From Ophiothrix spiculata (Eukaryota > Echinodermata > Ophiuroidea > Amphilepidida > Ophiotrichidae): a stretch of 20,948 nt of DNA. A program made the position numbers and the translations under genes. Shown piece after piece: positions 1-10,091 of the stretch. The notes below the pieces were generated by a model. It was given only the letters and a program-made list of their open reading frames with translations, did no database searches and had not been told where the DNA came from. Where the stretch lies: the NCBI GenBank assembly GCA_000969725.1, contig JXSR01S007859.1; one strand, written 5' to 3'. Positions within the stretch are counted from its first letter, which is position 1. Every line of letters begins with the position of its first letter.

Positions 1-539
1 GGTCTCTGGTGATGATGACATGTAGATGTATGAAATTGCTTGGGGACCATTGGGCTGATGAAAAAAGAATTATCACTAAAAATGTTCTGAATATTTTTCC
101 CCTTTCAGGGCTCAAAAAATATAAGGATCCCCTTTTGCAACCAATATCATTGGTCAACTCCAGTGATTTTTCAAGACCTCTTCAACAAGTGTCAAAAATT
201 ACAAACAGTCTTTTTTGCATCAGCCGGCCCCCACCCCTCCCACCCGCAAGCGTTTGTGAACTACTCCCTTTAATTGCAAGCTGAGAACAAATAAGAATTA
301 AAAATAGTCTAAACTTTCCTAATTGTACCATAATCATGTGAAAATATTGGATTTATGTGCAAAATATTATTAATCAATGTGAATCCCTTTGGTAAGTAAT
401 GGTTTTTTTTTTCAGATCAAAGTTGATTGGAGCCAGGAAGTTTTATTCAAGTAGATGACGCAAAAGTGCTTCTTGGATAAACACATTTAAGTCACTGGAA
501 GAAAGAACTCAACTTTGGACAGCAAAGGTTGAGAATTGA
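1..539. other. no gene seen; possible upstream flank of LINE remnant
   Basis: AT-rich sequence with a short C-rich stretch near 226-247. A 91-codon open frame here shows no family signature. The last 100 bases may be decayed sequence of the LINE that is recognisable from about 540, but I cannot align it by eye. Confidence 0.4.
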
Positions 540-1338
540 GATTATTATGGTATCAGTGCCCGTATCAGTGGCAATGAACTTGATTGGTTTAGATATTATT
601 TAGATAAATGCAGTCTGTCAAAGTTTATTCTTCTTTTTCTGATTTAAGCCTATTAACATTGGAATTCCACAAGGGTCTATACTTGGTCCATTATTATTTA
701 TTCTTTTTGTTAACGATCTTCTGGACAATCAGTTGTAAAACATTTATGCTGATGATACGCCATTTTGTAAAACAATCTTACCAATAACAAATATTGCAAA
801 GTGGTTCAAAGTTAACAAGCTCAAACTCAATCTCAGCCAAACTTAGTTTATGATTTTTGGATCGACTCATTAACTTGAACAAGTTCTGTAACATATCTTG
901 GTTTGATGGTAATGGTATATATATTGAGAAAGTTGATCAATTTAAATACCTTGGCATTATTTTTGATAGTAATATGACTTGGTCACATCGTGTTGACTTA
1001 ATTTCTAGTAGTAGTAATATATCCAAGCGATGTGGCCTGATCCGTCATGTGAAATACCACCTTCCTAATTGTATATTAATAAACTTGCTGAATCACTTGT
1101 TATGCCACATTTTGCAAATTGCTCTCTTCATCTTTCTAACAGATTATGGACAATCCCGCAAGAATTATACTTTCTGCAGATATTATTGAAAACCCCTGTT
1201 AACTCAATGGCGATTGTTCTAAATTGGCAAAAACTTGATCAGCGATGGAATAATCAGATTATGCTTTTCAAATGTCTCACTGGTAAAGTGCCAAAGTATC
1301 TTTTGTATCCGACTCATAAACTCACTCATAAATTTATT
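540..1338 (+). mobile_element. decayed CR1/L2-type LINE, reverse transcriptase palm to C-terminal region
   Basis: Pieces of a non-LTR reverse transcriptase occur in order: ELDWFRYYLD (about 586-615), then GIPQGSILGPLLFILFVNDL (661-720), the catalytic YADDT (about 745-759) and KWFKVNKLKLNLSQ (frame 1). FKYLGIIFDSNMTW and HVKYHLP follow in frame 2 (about 940-1065), then PHFANCSLHLSN and LNWQKLDQRW...KCLTGKVPKYL back in frame 1. The GIPQGS/YADD spacing and C-terminal motifs fit the CR1/L2/Rex1 group. Stops at 643, 736 and 844 and shifts near 865 and 1068 show it is dead. It breaks off near 1338 where another LINE begins; its missing end reappears about 2 kb downstream. Confidence 0.82.
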
Positions 1339-3009
1339 GAGAAGAAGTTGAAAGAATATGAAGGGGCAAATCTGAATCACAGACACCACTTAGCCTAGGG
1401 CATTATCAATGATATAAGCAGCAGGAAAGTGTCTAGGAGTGGTAGATTAAAAGGAAGTACAAAGGAAGAGAGTTTAAACAACTGGCATGAACATTTTCAA
1501 AAATTGCTTGGAAACCCTCCAGAAGTTACAAACGAGGATGAGAATATTCCAGTTGTTTTTGACCAACTGCCCATAAGAACAGATGCATTTGCTATGGGTG
1601 AATACCTGAAGGCAAAAATTGCTATAAAGGAAGGAAAAAGCTTTGTGGAAGATGGAATACCACCTGAAGTTATCAAAAGGTGTTCAATTGATGAAATAGT
1701 CCTTGATTTCTGCAATAAAGCTCTACTAAACCGTCAAAAACCCAACCAGTGGTCCATTCTAAATCTCATCCCTGTACCTAAGAGTGGAGACCTTAGTTTG
1801 ACAGCAAACTACAGAGGAATCAGCCTCAGTTCAATCATGGCCAAAACATACAACAGGATGTAGCTTAATAGAATTCGTCCACATCTTGATGATAAGCTTA
1901 GAGCAAATCAATGTGGCTTTAGGGAAAAAAGATCCACCACTGAACAGGTCCTAGCCTTGCGGAGATTGATTGAAGGAATAAAAGACAAACACCTTCCAGC
2001 AGTGATAACATTCATAGACTTTAAGAAAGCCTTTGATACCATCCACTGAGGCAAGATGATACAAATTCTTAAAGCATATGGCATCCCAGACACCATAGCT
2101 CATGCGATTGAAGACACATACCAGGGTACCAAGGCCAAAGTTATAACACCAGATGGTGATACAGATGAGTTTGACATCCTAGCTGGAGTGCTACAAGGTG
2201 ACACGCTTGCCCCTTATTTATTCATAATAGTATTGGACTAATGCCTTAGGTCAGCAATCAGTGGTGAAGAGGAAAGACTTGGATTCACAATCACTCCTAG
2301 GAAGAGTTGCAGAGTCGGTCCTTTGAAAATAACAGACCTCGACTTCGCTGACGACATTGCACTCCTGTCAAACACTGCTTCACAAGCCCAAGAACTGCTG
2401 AATAAGGTTGAGGATGCTGCACTCTGTGTTGGTCTGCACATGAATGCAAAGAAGACCCAGTTCATGACGTACAATCAGCCAACTTGTGTCACAATCCACA
2501 CTGTAGATGGCAGCTCTCTGGAAGAAGTTCATGACTTCAAATATCTTGGGTCATGGGTCCAGAGGTGTGAGCAAGACATCAAGGTCAGAAAAGCACTGGC
2601 ATGGAAGGCCTGTAACAAGTTGAATAGCATTTGGAAATCTAACCTCCAGAGGCCCCTGAAAATCAAATTATTCCAAGCCACAGTCGAAAGCGTGCTGCTC
2701 TATGGTTGTGAGACCTGGACCATAACAAAGAAAACCAGATAAGCCTTGGACGGATGCTACACAAGAATGTTGAGGGCAGCCCTGAATGTGAGTTGGAAAC
2801 AACACATGACAAACAAAGAACTGTATGGTGGCATACCCTACATCACCTCTAAAAACACTACCCGGAGACTAACATTTGCAGGGCATTGTAAGAGAGCTAA
2901 AGAGTGTCCAGTATCCAAACTAGTCACATAGCAGCCTACCCAGGGTAGAAGAACCCAAGGACGTCCCATGAAGACCTATGTGGATCTGCTGCAAGATGAC
3001 ACAGACCAA
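1339..3009 (+). mobile_element. 5'-truncated LINE of a second type, RTE/F52C9.6-like reverse transcriptase, pseudogenised
   Basis: One frame carries a continuous non-LTR reverse transcriptase: an N-terminal thumb-side region (INDISSRKVSRSGRLKGST, HFQKLLGNPPEV), then PVPKSGDLSLTANYRGISL, FIDFKKAFDTIH, GVLQGDTLAPYLFIIVLD, the catalytic FADDIALLSN (about 2341-2370), FKYLGSW, LLYGCETWT, SWKQHMTNKELYGGIPYI and FAGHCKRAKE. Six stops interrupt it (1396, 1861, 2047, 2239, 2740, 2929), but no frameshift. No endonuclease domain is present, so the 5' end is lost. The 3' end also stops short, inside the segment matching a related copy at 19690-20393. The clade (RTE-like) is my guess from recalled relatives; that it is a LINE is certain. 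Confidence 0.88.
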
Positions 3010-3012
3010 TGA

Positions 3013-3310
3013 AAAAGTGGAAAATATTAAAAATCGCAGCTTGAGAAAACAATATAATACATCATAAGAAATAGAATCACAAATTTCGAGTCATGAAATT
3101 ACATTGTATGTATTTTTTTTTCTCAAGCTGCGATATTAAATATGTTCCAATTTTTATAAATTGTTGCAAATAATATTGAAAATTAGAGATGAAAATCTTA
3201 TTTAGTTTCAGAGATATTAATTTATAAAGTGGAAAATATGAAATAACGCAGCTTGAGAAAACAATAAAATACATAATAGAATCACAAATTTCGAGTCATT
3301 AAATTACATT
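3013..3310. repeat. AT-rich repeat block, three copies of a 'CGCAGCTTGAGAAAA' module (two direct, one inverted)
   Basis: The segment around 3014-3055 (agtggaaaatatta, cgcagcttgagaaaac) recurs in the same direction at about 3227-3275 and inverted at about 3109-3150 (ttctcaagctgcg). The direct copies also share 'agaatcacaaatttcgagtca'-like flanks. The block starts directly where the LINE homology ends. It may be a small element inserted into the LINE or a duplicated 3' segment; I cannot assign a family. Confidence 0.7.
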
Positions 3311-3374
3311 TTCGACCATAACTTTCGGAACGATGCTCCGATTGTTGTCAAACAAAAAGTAATAGAAAGGGAAT

Positions 3375-3413
3375 TGTTTCCTTTATTTCAATTGGCAGTT
3401 GTTAAGACCTTAA
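3375..3413 (+). mobile_element. short internal segment of the CR1/L2-type LINE
   Basis: The reading FQLAVVKT just left of the TTAA element continues, across the element and one TTAA, into the RSI...RTLHARAAHL...WND segment at 4045 onward. In CR1/L2 proteins a 'P--RT----R-F---A--LWN' motif sits here. This piece is therefore inferred to be part of the same old LINE; its left limit is uncertain. Confidence 0.5.
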
Positions 3414-4044
3414 AAGGGCACAGTTAACCCCTCATTTTCTGAAATATTGTATGCCTTGTAACTCAGCAACCGATAAGTAACCCCATATAAAAGTATACAT
3501 TTCTAGATGTGGATTTTCATGTAGAAGATGATGGTTAGGTCTGTTTTGGACCAAAATGCATGATTTTGGACCAAGGTCCAAAAAACCCTTGTTCTTGGAC
3601 CACTATATTTACAAACAACCTAACTTAATTTTGAAAAAATAAAAGTTGGACCTCGGATGCTTTTTAGAATCTAGAAACACATGTCTAGGAACGCATTTCT
3701 CAAATTTTTGATTTTTCACCTTACTTTTTGAAATATTGCCAAAAATAGGCCTAAAATAGGCCAAAAATGACCAAAAAATCATTTTGGGCCAATTTTGGAC
3801 CTATTTTTGGCAATATTTTTTTCAAAATTTAGTAAGGTTGTTTGTAAATATAGTGGTCCAAGAACAAGGGTTTTTTGGACCTTGGTCCAAAATCATACAT
3901 TTTGGTCCAAAACTGACCTAGCCATCATCTTCTACATGAAAATCCACATCTAGAAATGTATACTTTTATATGGATTTACTAATCGGTTGCTGAGTTACAA
4001 AGCATGAAATATTTCAGAAAATGAGGGGTTAACTGTGCCCTTAA
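3410..4044. mobile_element. foldback DNA element with ~225-bp inverted arms, flanked by TTAA
   Basis: The left arm (3414-3639) and right arm (about 3816-4040) are near-perfect inverted copies, each starting GGGCACAGTTAACCCCTCAT and containing ATATAAAAGTATACATTTCT and GGACCAAGGTCCAAAAAACC. The ends are TTAA at 3410-3413 and 4041-4044, which reads as a target duplication of the piggyBac type. The left end has two extra A bases. Inside is a second stem (3718-3749 against about 3799-3837) rich in TTTTTGGCC/GGCCAAAAA. It has no transposase, so it is non-autonomous. Confidence 0.85.
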
Positions 4045-4200
4045 GATCAATTTAGGTATGAGAACATTGCATGCTAGAGCAGCTCATCTATATGGAATGA
4101 TGTTATTGAATCAGATATCCAATCTAACTTTGATACTCAGCGCCTTAATAAATTTAAATAAGTTCTTTTTTATCTTTCAGTAAAGGTGACTTTACTGGTA
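4045..4200 (+). mobile_element. C-terminal end of the CR1/L2-type LINE
   Basis: RTLHARAAHL (one frame) followed by WNDVIESDIQSNFDTQRLNK at 4093 onward, then FK and a stop at 4159, with VLFYLS beyond. This is the CR1/L2 C-terminal pattern 'R-F---A--LWN-LP..I....S...FK--L..YL'. It lies 2.7 kb downstream of the break in the same element, so the intervening DNA is taken as later insertions. Confidence 0.65.
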
Positions 4201-4448
4201 ATATTACAACTTTGCTCCCCATCATTTTCTTCCTCTTGTTTGTTTTACTCTCTTTTGAGACGGCAAAGGACAAAAATGCAACTTCACTGAAGAATCAAGT
4301 TGACATTCTGAATAACATCAGAAACTCTCTAGGTTGTAATATTACCAATCAATGCAATGTACCTTCCTCCTTCCACCATTTTTGTTGCCATCCCCTTGAG
4401 TATCAGTGAGCATCGGCTCCATGATAGTCATTCACTTTATCACATCAG

Positions 4449-4620
4449 ATCATCGTGTCTACAGCCATTTTGGGCGAGGTGTACGATCATCGGGTCTATA
4501 GCCATTTTGGGCGAGGTGCACGATCATCGTGTCTATAGCCATTTGGGCGAGGCCCACAATCATAGTGTATATAGCCATTTTGGGTGAGGCCCACGATCAT
4601 CATGATCGTGTCTATAGCCA
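4449..4620 (+). repeat. 37-bp tandem repeat, about four copies
   Basis: The unit GTGTCTATAGCCATTTTGGG + CGAGGTGCACGATCATC repeats from about 4449, with single-base changes and one T deleted in the third copy (36 bp). The array ends with the short palindrome CGATCATCATGATCG and a partial copy (GTCTATAGCCACTTCC). The 76-codon open frame over it is a by-product of the repeat. Confidence 0.9.
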
Positions 4621-5194
4621 CTTCCTTAAAATAAACAGCCCAGAGATTCAAATACACTCAACTTTGGTTTAGCACTGATTACGAATTGATTTATTGATAC
4701 ACTGGTATATCATATCATAATATATTATCAAACTCAACAAGATAAATAATTAGCTGAATTCTATTGTACATATACATTTGTGTGGCATGCCTTTCACCAT
4801 TTACATTTTCATCTATGAATAAATAAAGAAATTGTTTATGTTGCACTGATAAAAAAATATATTTTTTACTGATAGTGATAATATGCATAAAATTCAATAA
4901 TGTAACCTAAATTGATGTATACAAGGATTTTCAGTATGATACAGATGCAAGTTAGCGAGTATGAACATAATTGTTGAGAGGTCCAATAATAGATTTGCAT
5001 TGAAAAAAAACCCATTTTTTTTAAAGTAGGCATGGCCTACTTGAAAAAAAAAAGTTTTTTTTCTAAATTGAAGAGATAACATCTTAAAAATTGCAACACT
5101 GAAATTCACCATTTTGAAGTTCTTGGTTTAGACCAGGTTGTAAACGGTTTTAAAACTATACTCTATAAACCTTGAAGCAAAATATAAGCAGCTG
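4621..5194. other. no gene seen
   Basis: AT-rich, with short A and T runs (near 4850-4870, 5004-5020, 5045-5060). Open frames on the minus strand are under 75 codons and carry no recognisable motif. Confidence 0.5.
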
Positions 5195-5300
5195 CTTAAC
5201 ACACATAAACCAACATGACCATATGGAGAAATAAATTAGTCCATCCACTTAACGCACATACACCAACATGACCATATGGGGAAATAAATTATCCCGTCTT
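5195..5300 (+). repeat. 53-bp tandem duplication
   Basis: Two adjacent copies start CTTAACACACATAAACCAAC (5195) and CTTAACGCACATACACCAAC (5248). Both continue ATGACCATATGG-GAAATAAATTA. The copies differ at only a few positions, which suggests a fairly recent local duplication. Confidence 0.88.
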
Positions 5301-5610
5301 ATTTGAATCATCACCACGTACCCAATCTTGTTGTATATTCAACTTACGTTCAAGGTATTTCCATGTGGTAGCAACAAAATTAGTCAAAAATGATACCAAA
5401 ATCATGAAAGATTCATGCACAAAAGATATAAATACACAGTGATTTGGTCTTAATCAATCCTAATCAATCATTGCTAGTCTCTTTCACAACACAAAAACAC
5501 CAGTTTCAAAATGTTATAGAATACAAGAGATTTGCTACGGATCTTGTAACAGAGCCTATTTGCTTACTTTATACTTCCAAGGTTTATTGAGTATAGTTTT
5601 ACCTAAAAAA

Positions 5611-6134
5611 TACAAGGGGGTATCAAAAAGTTTTAAACTTTACCCAAATGGGATTGAGCTATATCAATGAAATTTTGTCAGAACAGTCACTTATCTTTAT
5701 ACATTATGGTGCGGAAATTGTCTCATAAGTAGTTTCATTTTCTTTACAGGTGGTGATTGATGTCATCTACCTACCCGCTTAAAACATAAGCTGCATGGAG
5801 GAAATTGAGACATGAGGAATAATTAAGTTCCTGCATTTGAAGGGTTACAGGGCCCAGTAAAGTTTTGTTGTTTGATACCATATTAACGGGTAGGGTTTCC
5901 TCTATCGATTAATACTAAAATTATGGTAATTGGTCCATGAATGACATCACAATGGTGTAATAAAACATGGCTGACCTGAAAATTTTGATTTTCATTGAAA
6001 TATAAAATCAGATTTTTCAATAGAGAGGATCCTATAATAACCATCTGTAGACAGTCAGTTAAAAGTGGGAGAAATGTGGTTCCTGTCGCTATTTCTTCTG
6101 GGTAAAGTTTAAAACTTCTTGATACCCCCTTGTA
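5611..6134. mobile_element. mariner-like MITE, 520 bp, TA target duplication
   Basis: The terminal inverted repeats CAAGGGGGTATCAAAAAGTT (5613) and CAAGGGGGTATCAAGAAGTT (from 6132 on the other strand) both continue TTAAACTTTACCCA and are bounded by TA (5611-5612, 6133-6134). GGGGTATCAAAAAGTTT-type ends and TA duplication are typical of Tc1/mariner. The 87-codon minus frame inside shows no D,D-D/E transposase residues, so this is a non-autonomous copy. Confidence 0.85.
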
Positions 6135-6281
6135 TATTGCTTTCATAACAGGGCCTATTTTAGCATTAACCTACTGAAACAAGTACTCAAGATAAAAGGT
6201 TCAAATACAAAATTTGGACATAATATAAATCACACAATTATTGGTAAACAAAATATATTCTGCTGTAGTAAACAATTCCAT

Positions 6282-6797
6282 TTAAAGGGACTGGTCTATA
6301 TTCTTCCAGCTACTTTTCTACTAACATATTTTTTTACATGTTTATAGTAATATAACCTACCACTAGTTTTCCTTGAATTTGTGGAATATTTTAAAAATAT
6401 GTAATTCTTTACCAACACTTTTTTCTCCAGAGCAAAAGATGGTGTGAAAACAGTGTTTCCAGTTTTAAATCTGATAAATATCAAGTTTTTATGACAGATG
6501 GTCAAACAAATTATTTTGATTGAATTGTGTCTCTTTTAATACATATTAAATTATCTTCAGAAGCTTTAACTGACCTTTAATCTGGTAAATCCATTTGAGG
6601 TACACATTTAGAATTTGAAAACACTGGATATAGTCACACCACCATCACAGAATGATATTTCAAAAATTCTCTCTTAATTTTAGCCATTTCTGTGTAGAAT
6701 TTTTAAACTATTTTTGATTTTGCTAAATTTTTATTTAGAGCATTTAACTAAGTTTTAAATTCTGAATCTTAAGTGGAATTTAGGCTAGTCCCTTTAA
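6282..6797. mobile_element. TTAA-flanked non-autonomous element, 508 bp
   Basis: The ends AGGGACTGGTCTA (6286) and AGGGACTAGCCTA (inverted, ending 6793) are flanked by TTAA at 6282-6285 and 6794-6797. The interior is AT-rich with no coding signature. TTAA duplication suggests piggyBac-type mobilisation, but the ends are short and the assignment rests on them alone. Confidence 0.7.
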
Positions 6798-6963
6798 GCC
6801 AGGTCCAGTTAAACCCCAAACCCCATTTATACATATAATCCGAAGATTTTTTTATCCCAGCATACCTCAACATCTGACTTTTGGCCTGGCCACATTGAAA
6901 GACTATAACCTATAAATCTCATTTATATGGTTTGTACTTTACTATATAATTAAATAATATTCA

Positions 6964-7190
6964 TAATCAATCAATCAATCAACCAATCAATGATACACTA
7001 CAGTACTTGCATGACATGCATACCCCATTAAGGAGTCTATTCGTACAGGGGACCAACGGTTTTACGTGACTTCTGAACCACGGAGCAATTAGAGTAAAGT
7101 TTCTTGCCCAAGGAAACATAAATCGCCCGGCCCGGGGCTCGAACCAACAACCTCTGTATTACGAGACGGGGCAAGCTCCATGAGATCAAG
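6964..7190 (-). mobile_element. tRNA-derived SINE, copy 1 (decayed head)
   Basis: Read on the minus strand: a tRNA-like head with an intact B box (GGTTCGAGCCC, RC of 7135-7145) but an eroded A-box region, then a body with CCTTGGGCAAGAAACTTTAC, and a (TTGA)n/(ATCA)n tail at 6964-6990. It matches the better copy at 10787-11013 along its length. A 123-codon minus frame overlaps it but is a by-product. Confidence 0.85.
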
Positions 7191-8314
7191 CCTGGGATAT
7201 CCATTTAGATACCTGAGATGTACATTCATGTAGATCCAACTAATGATACAAGCACACGCCTCACACAATGCAAGGGTGTACGTGTTGATGAGCGACTTGG
7301 TACAAACACACTTGCGGAGTTGAATATGCAGTATGAATCCACATCTAGTTGATGCATCATCCCTGGGCATCATCATGGAGATATAATCTCCACTCCTGGA
7401 ATCTGTACCGATGTACATGGATATATATATACATTCCAAGCTCCAATGAAACATTATCATATACTGTGCATTATGTACTGCATTAATAAATTTAGGAGAG
7501 TTGTTTGGTTAAAGCATGATCACAGTGCTGCATAAGTTCAATCTATTTTGATTTTAAGAACAAGCATGCTTAGTGCTTGATTCACTTAGTCAGTGTGTGT
7601 TTGAATATTATTTTTTGCCTATACATGGTCTTATAATACCATCAATAAGTTTCATTTACTATATGTACATATGAAAATGTATGTTACACCCTTCATAAAT
7701 CAGGGACTATATTATTTGTCACAACCTCAGCTGGATAAAAAAGACGATGTACGTCACAAACGGGGGGAAATGTACGTGATATCAGAGTTTTTTATATTAC
7801 AGGATATAGATACAAACACAAGACACAAAGCTATATTACAATATTCCCATTTTGACTATATAGTCAAATTTTTTCTATTTCAAATTTTGGCAAATACATC
7901 ACAAAGTATGCAAAGTATCCTTACGATTGGTAACAAGTACTATTATTATTTCAAATAAATTTCGGACATGAACATGATTTCTGAACGCAGCCACTGCGTA
8001 TCCACAAGTTGTGACAAGAACGGGACACCGGGAAGTACGCAGCACCGTTTCCAATCAGTAATCCACAGTGCCGCAACATCGCCCGTGCCTGAAAAGCTTT
8101 GTGTATTCGCGTAAAATGCACACGCAGTTGTGTTACGCAAGGCTCTAAATTTTCGTGTCCGAGAATTATTTGAAACAACAATAGTAATAATCAAACTAAT
8201 AATAAACTTGTACTGTCAAAGTTGTAATTTTTACAAATATTGTTGCACTTCAGCAATTGTTAACATTTTTTACTTCATTACTTAATTAAGCAAAGAAAAA
8301 AAGAACAGAAAAAG
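7191..8314. other. no gene seen; CpG-rich island-like patch at 7975-8160
   Basis: Mostly AT-rich. The stretch 7975-8160 stands out for many CG dinucleotides (GAACGCAG, CTGCGTAT, GTTACGCAAGG) in otherwise CpG-poor DNA. Open frames of 76-95 codons (7671-7958 plus, 7946-8194 minus) show no family motif. It could be a young element or an unrecognised exon. Confidence 0.4.
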
Positions 8315-8914
8315 GTTGACTTGCCCTTTAGGTGACAACAACTAGTTCGGTCGGTCGATTTTTCTTTAATCTGATGATTTTCCAATGCACTCAATACTGA
8401 CATTTTTTTGGTTAAATCAACCAAATGCCATGGCCCGTTTGGAGAACTTCCAAGTTGAATTTTCTTCAGATCAATTCTGTCAGGTTTATATGAATGAAAT
8501 AAGAGCCTAAAATCATAATTTATGTTGATGTAAGTGATTGCTTACACAATTTCCGCCCCACATTTCCCTGCCAAAGTGACAGTGTAGACGCCATCTTTAA
8601 ATCACCGAGCTATGAATATTAAACACTGACGATCACGTAAAACATGATGATGGTTTCCAGAGATAGGATACCAGTATTCTAAAACACAGAAAATAAATTG
8701 GGGTATGTAGACTTGCATGAGTGAAAAACAAACATGACAAATACGTAGTTGAGTTAAAATTTGTGAATAAACTAAAAGGATTAATGCATTATTTGGTAAA
8801 GTATGGAACATTCTTTCTATTTTTGGATAAAACATAATTTGAAAAATACAAAATAAATAAAAATTGCGACCCTAGATTTTTAGTTTTTGGGTGGGTCGCA
8901 AAGGGCAAGTCAAC
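8315..8914. mobile_element. 600-bp element with 15-bp perfect terminal inverted repeats
   Basis: GTTGACTTGCCCTTT at 8315-8329 and its exact reverse complement at 8900-8914. Just inside the left end is GGTCGGTCGATTTTT; just inside the right end, on the other strand, is GCGACCCACCCAAAAA. No target duplication is obvious and no transposase frame is present. The family is unknown to me. Confidence 0.65.
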
Positions 8915-9769
8915 TTCTCTGAAGCCTTATGAATAAGCTTTTCAAGCTATCCTAAATAGACACATTACATGCTTTTCATTTTGTGTTTCCGTAAAAGTGT
9001 GCGAAAATTAATGAAGCATGAATATTTCCACGTCTATAGTAGGTTATCTGCCAGTCTGTAAGTGCAAAATGTTGGATTTTGCCACCAAAAACTAGATGTT
9101 CACTTACAAATAGATGGGACACAAAAAGTGTACCAAAACGTTACCAAATTTTAATAAATTCAGAGATTCAAACATCTTACTAGCCAGAGTTTCTCTCATT
9201 ACAAATCTTACTAAATAAGATGACTTTCCTTACTTAAGTCTGCGTCACAATTCTTCAAACAATGTAAATAAACATCCAGTGTACAGGGCCAATTATTTAC
9301 GAACGCGACCGGGGCCCTGAAATTGATGGTCATGTGACTGATTTTGTCCGAGGAATTTTGCCAGAAACTTTAGTTGCCAGGTCTGTGATTAGGCATTCAA
9401 CATACCTCAAAAATAAATTCAAGTGAGGTGACTAGGGAGGAGGTATATAATTTCAAATAGTGTTATTATTGTTATAAAAGCTTTTTTTCTATAAAGTACT
9501 ATATAATCTGCCACAATCCAGCTCACTAGTGTGTTTAGCACCGCTGGGTACCATGTGAGTTTTGGATGTAATTGATAACCTTTACAAAATGGGCACTTAC
9601 AAATCATATGTTTTCATAAAACTTAATGCATAACAGACTGTCTCTGATCTTTGATCCTAATGAAACCAAAACTATCATATTTTCCATCAGGCCTATGCCC
9701 ATTTGAAATGGTACTTATAGTCACTTAACTTTTATTGTAAAAGCTGCCTGGTTTAAATATATATTTTAG
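8915..9769. other. no gene seen
   Basis: AT-rich, without frames above 62 codons or clear repeats. A short GC-richer patch (ACGAACGCGACCGGGGCCC, 9299-9317) is the only compositional feature. Confidence 0.5.
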
Positions 9770-10091
9770 TTAAAGGAGCTTGGTCCGATTTTTCAAAATT
9801 TAGTTTTCATGGTCATATGAAAGATGATCACTCAAGAGGTCTAAATTTCAAATTTCAGCTTAATGGGTCAAACAGTTTTGATTTTATAGGCAGTTTTGTA
9901 TTTCAGAGATTCCTGCACGTTACTGTATAGAATTAATTATGGTTACACATTTTCATATAAATCGCCAAAACGGAACATAACTCAGCCGTGAAATTTCACA
10001 TAGGTTAAGAGAAAAATATGACCAATATTTTGGTACCATAATCTCAAAACATTAGAAAAAAAGTTGAGGCAATCGGACCATGCTCCTTTAA
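9770..10091. mobile_element. TTAA-flanked MITE, 314 bp
   Basis: The ends AGGAGCTTGGTCCGATT (9774-9790) and AGGAGCATGGTCCGATT (inverted, ending 10087) match at 16 of 17 bases and are bounded by TTAA at 9770-9773 and 10088-10091. It is non-coding. The ends resemble, but are not the same as, those of the 6282-6797 element. Confidence 0.82.

Noticed and set aside
9..284. 91-codon plus-strand frame at the window start
   Set aside because: No domain, no splice or codon-use support; typical chance frame.
4357..4587. Repetitive 76-codon frame (GEVHDHRVYSHLG-like)
   Set aside because: Translation of the 37-bp tandem repeat.
4449..4620. CRISPR-like array
   Set aside because: Copies are head-to-tail with no unique spacers, in a eukaryotic genome.
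5883..6146. 87-codon frame as a mariner transposase remnant
   Set aside because: No catalytic acidic motifs or helix-turn-helix pattern; part of it is just the terminal inverted repeat.
7089..7460. 123-codon minus-strand frame
   Set aside because: Its C-terminal third is the SINE head and body; no protein family signature.
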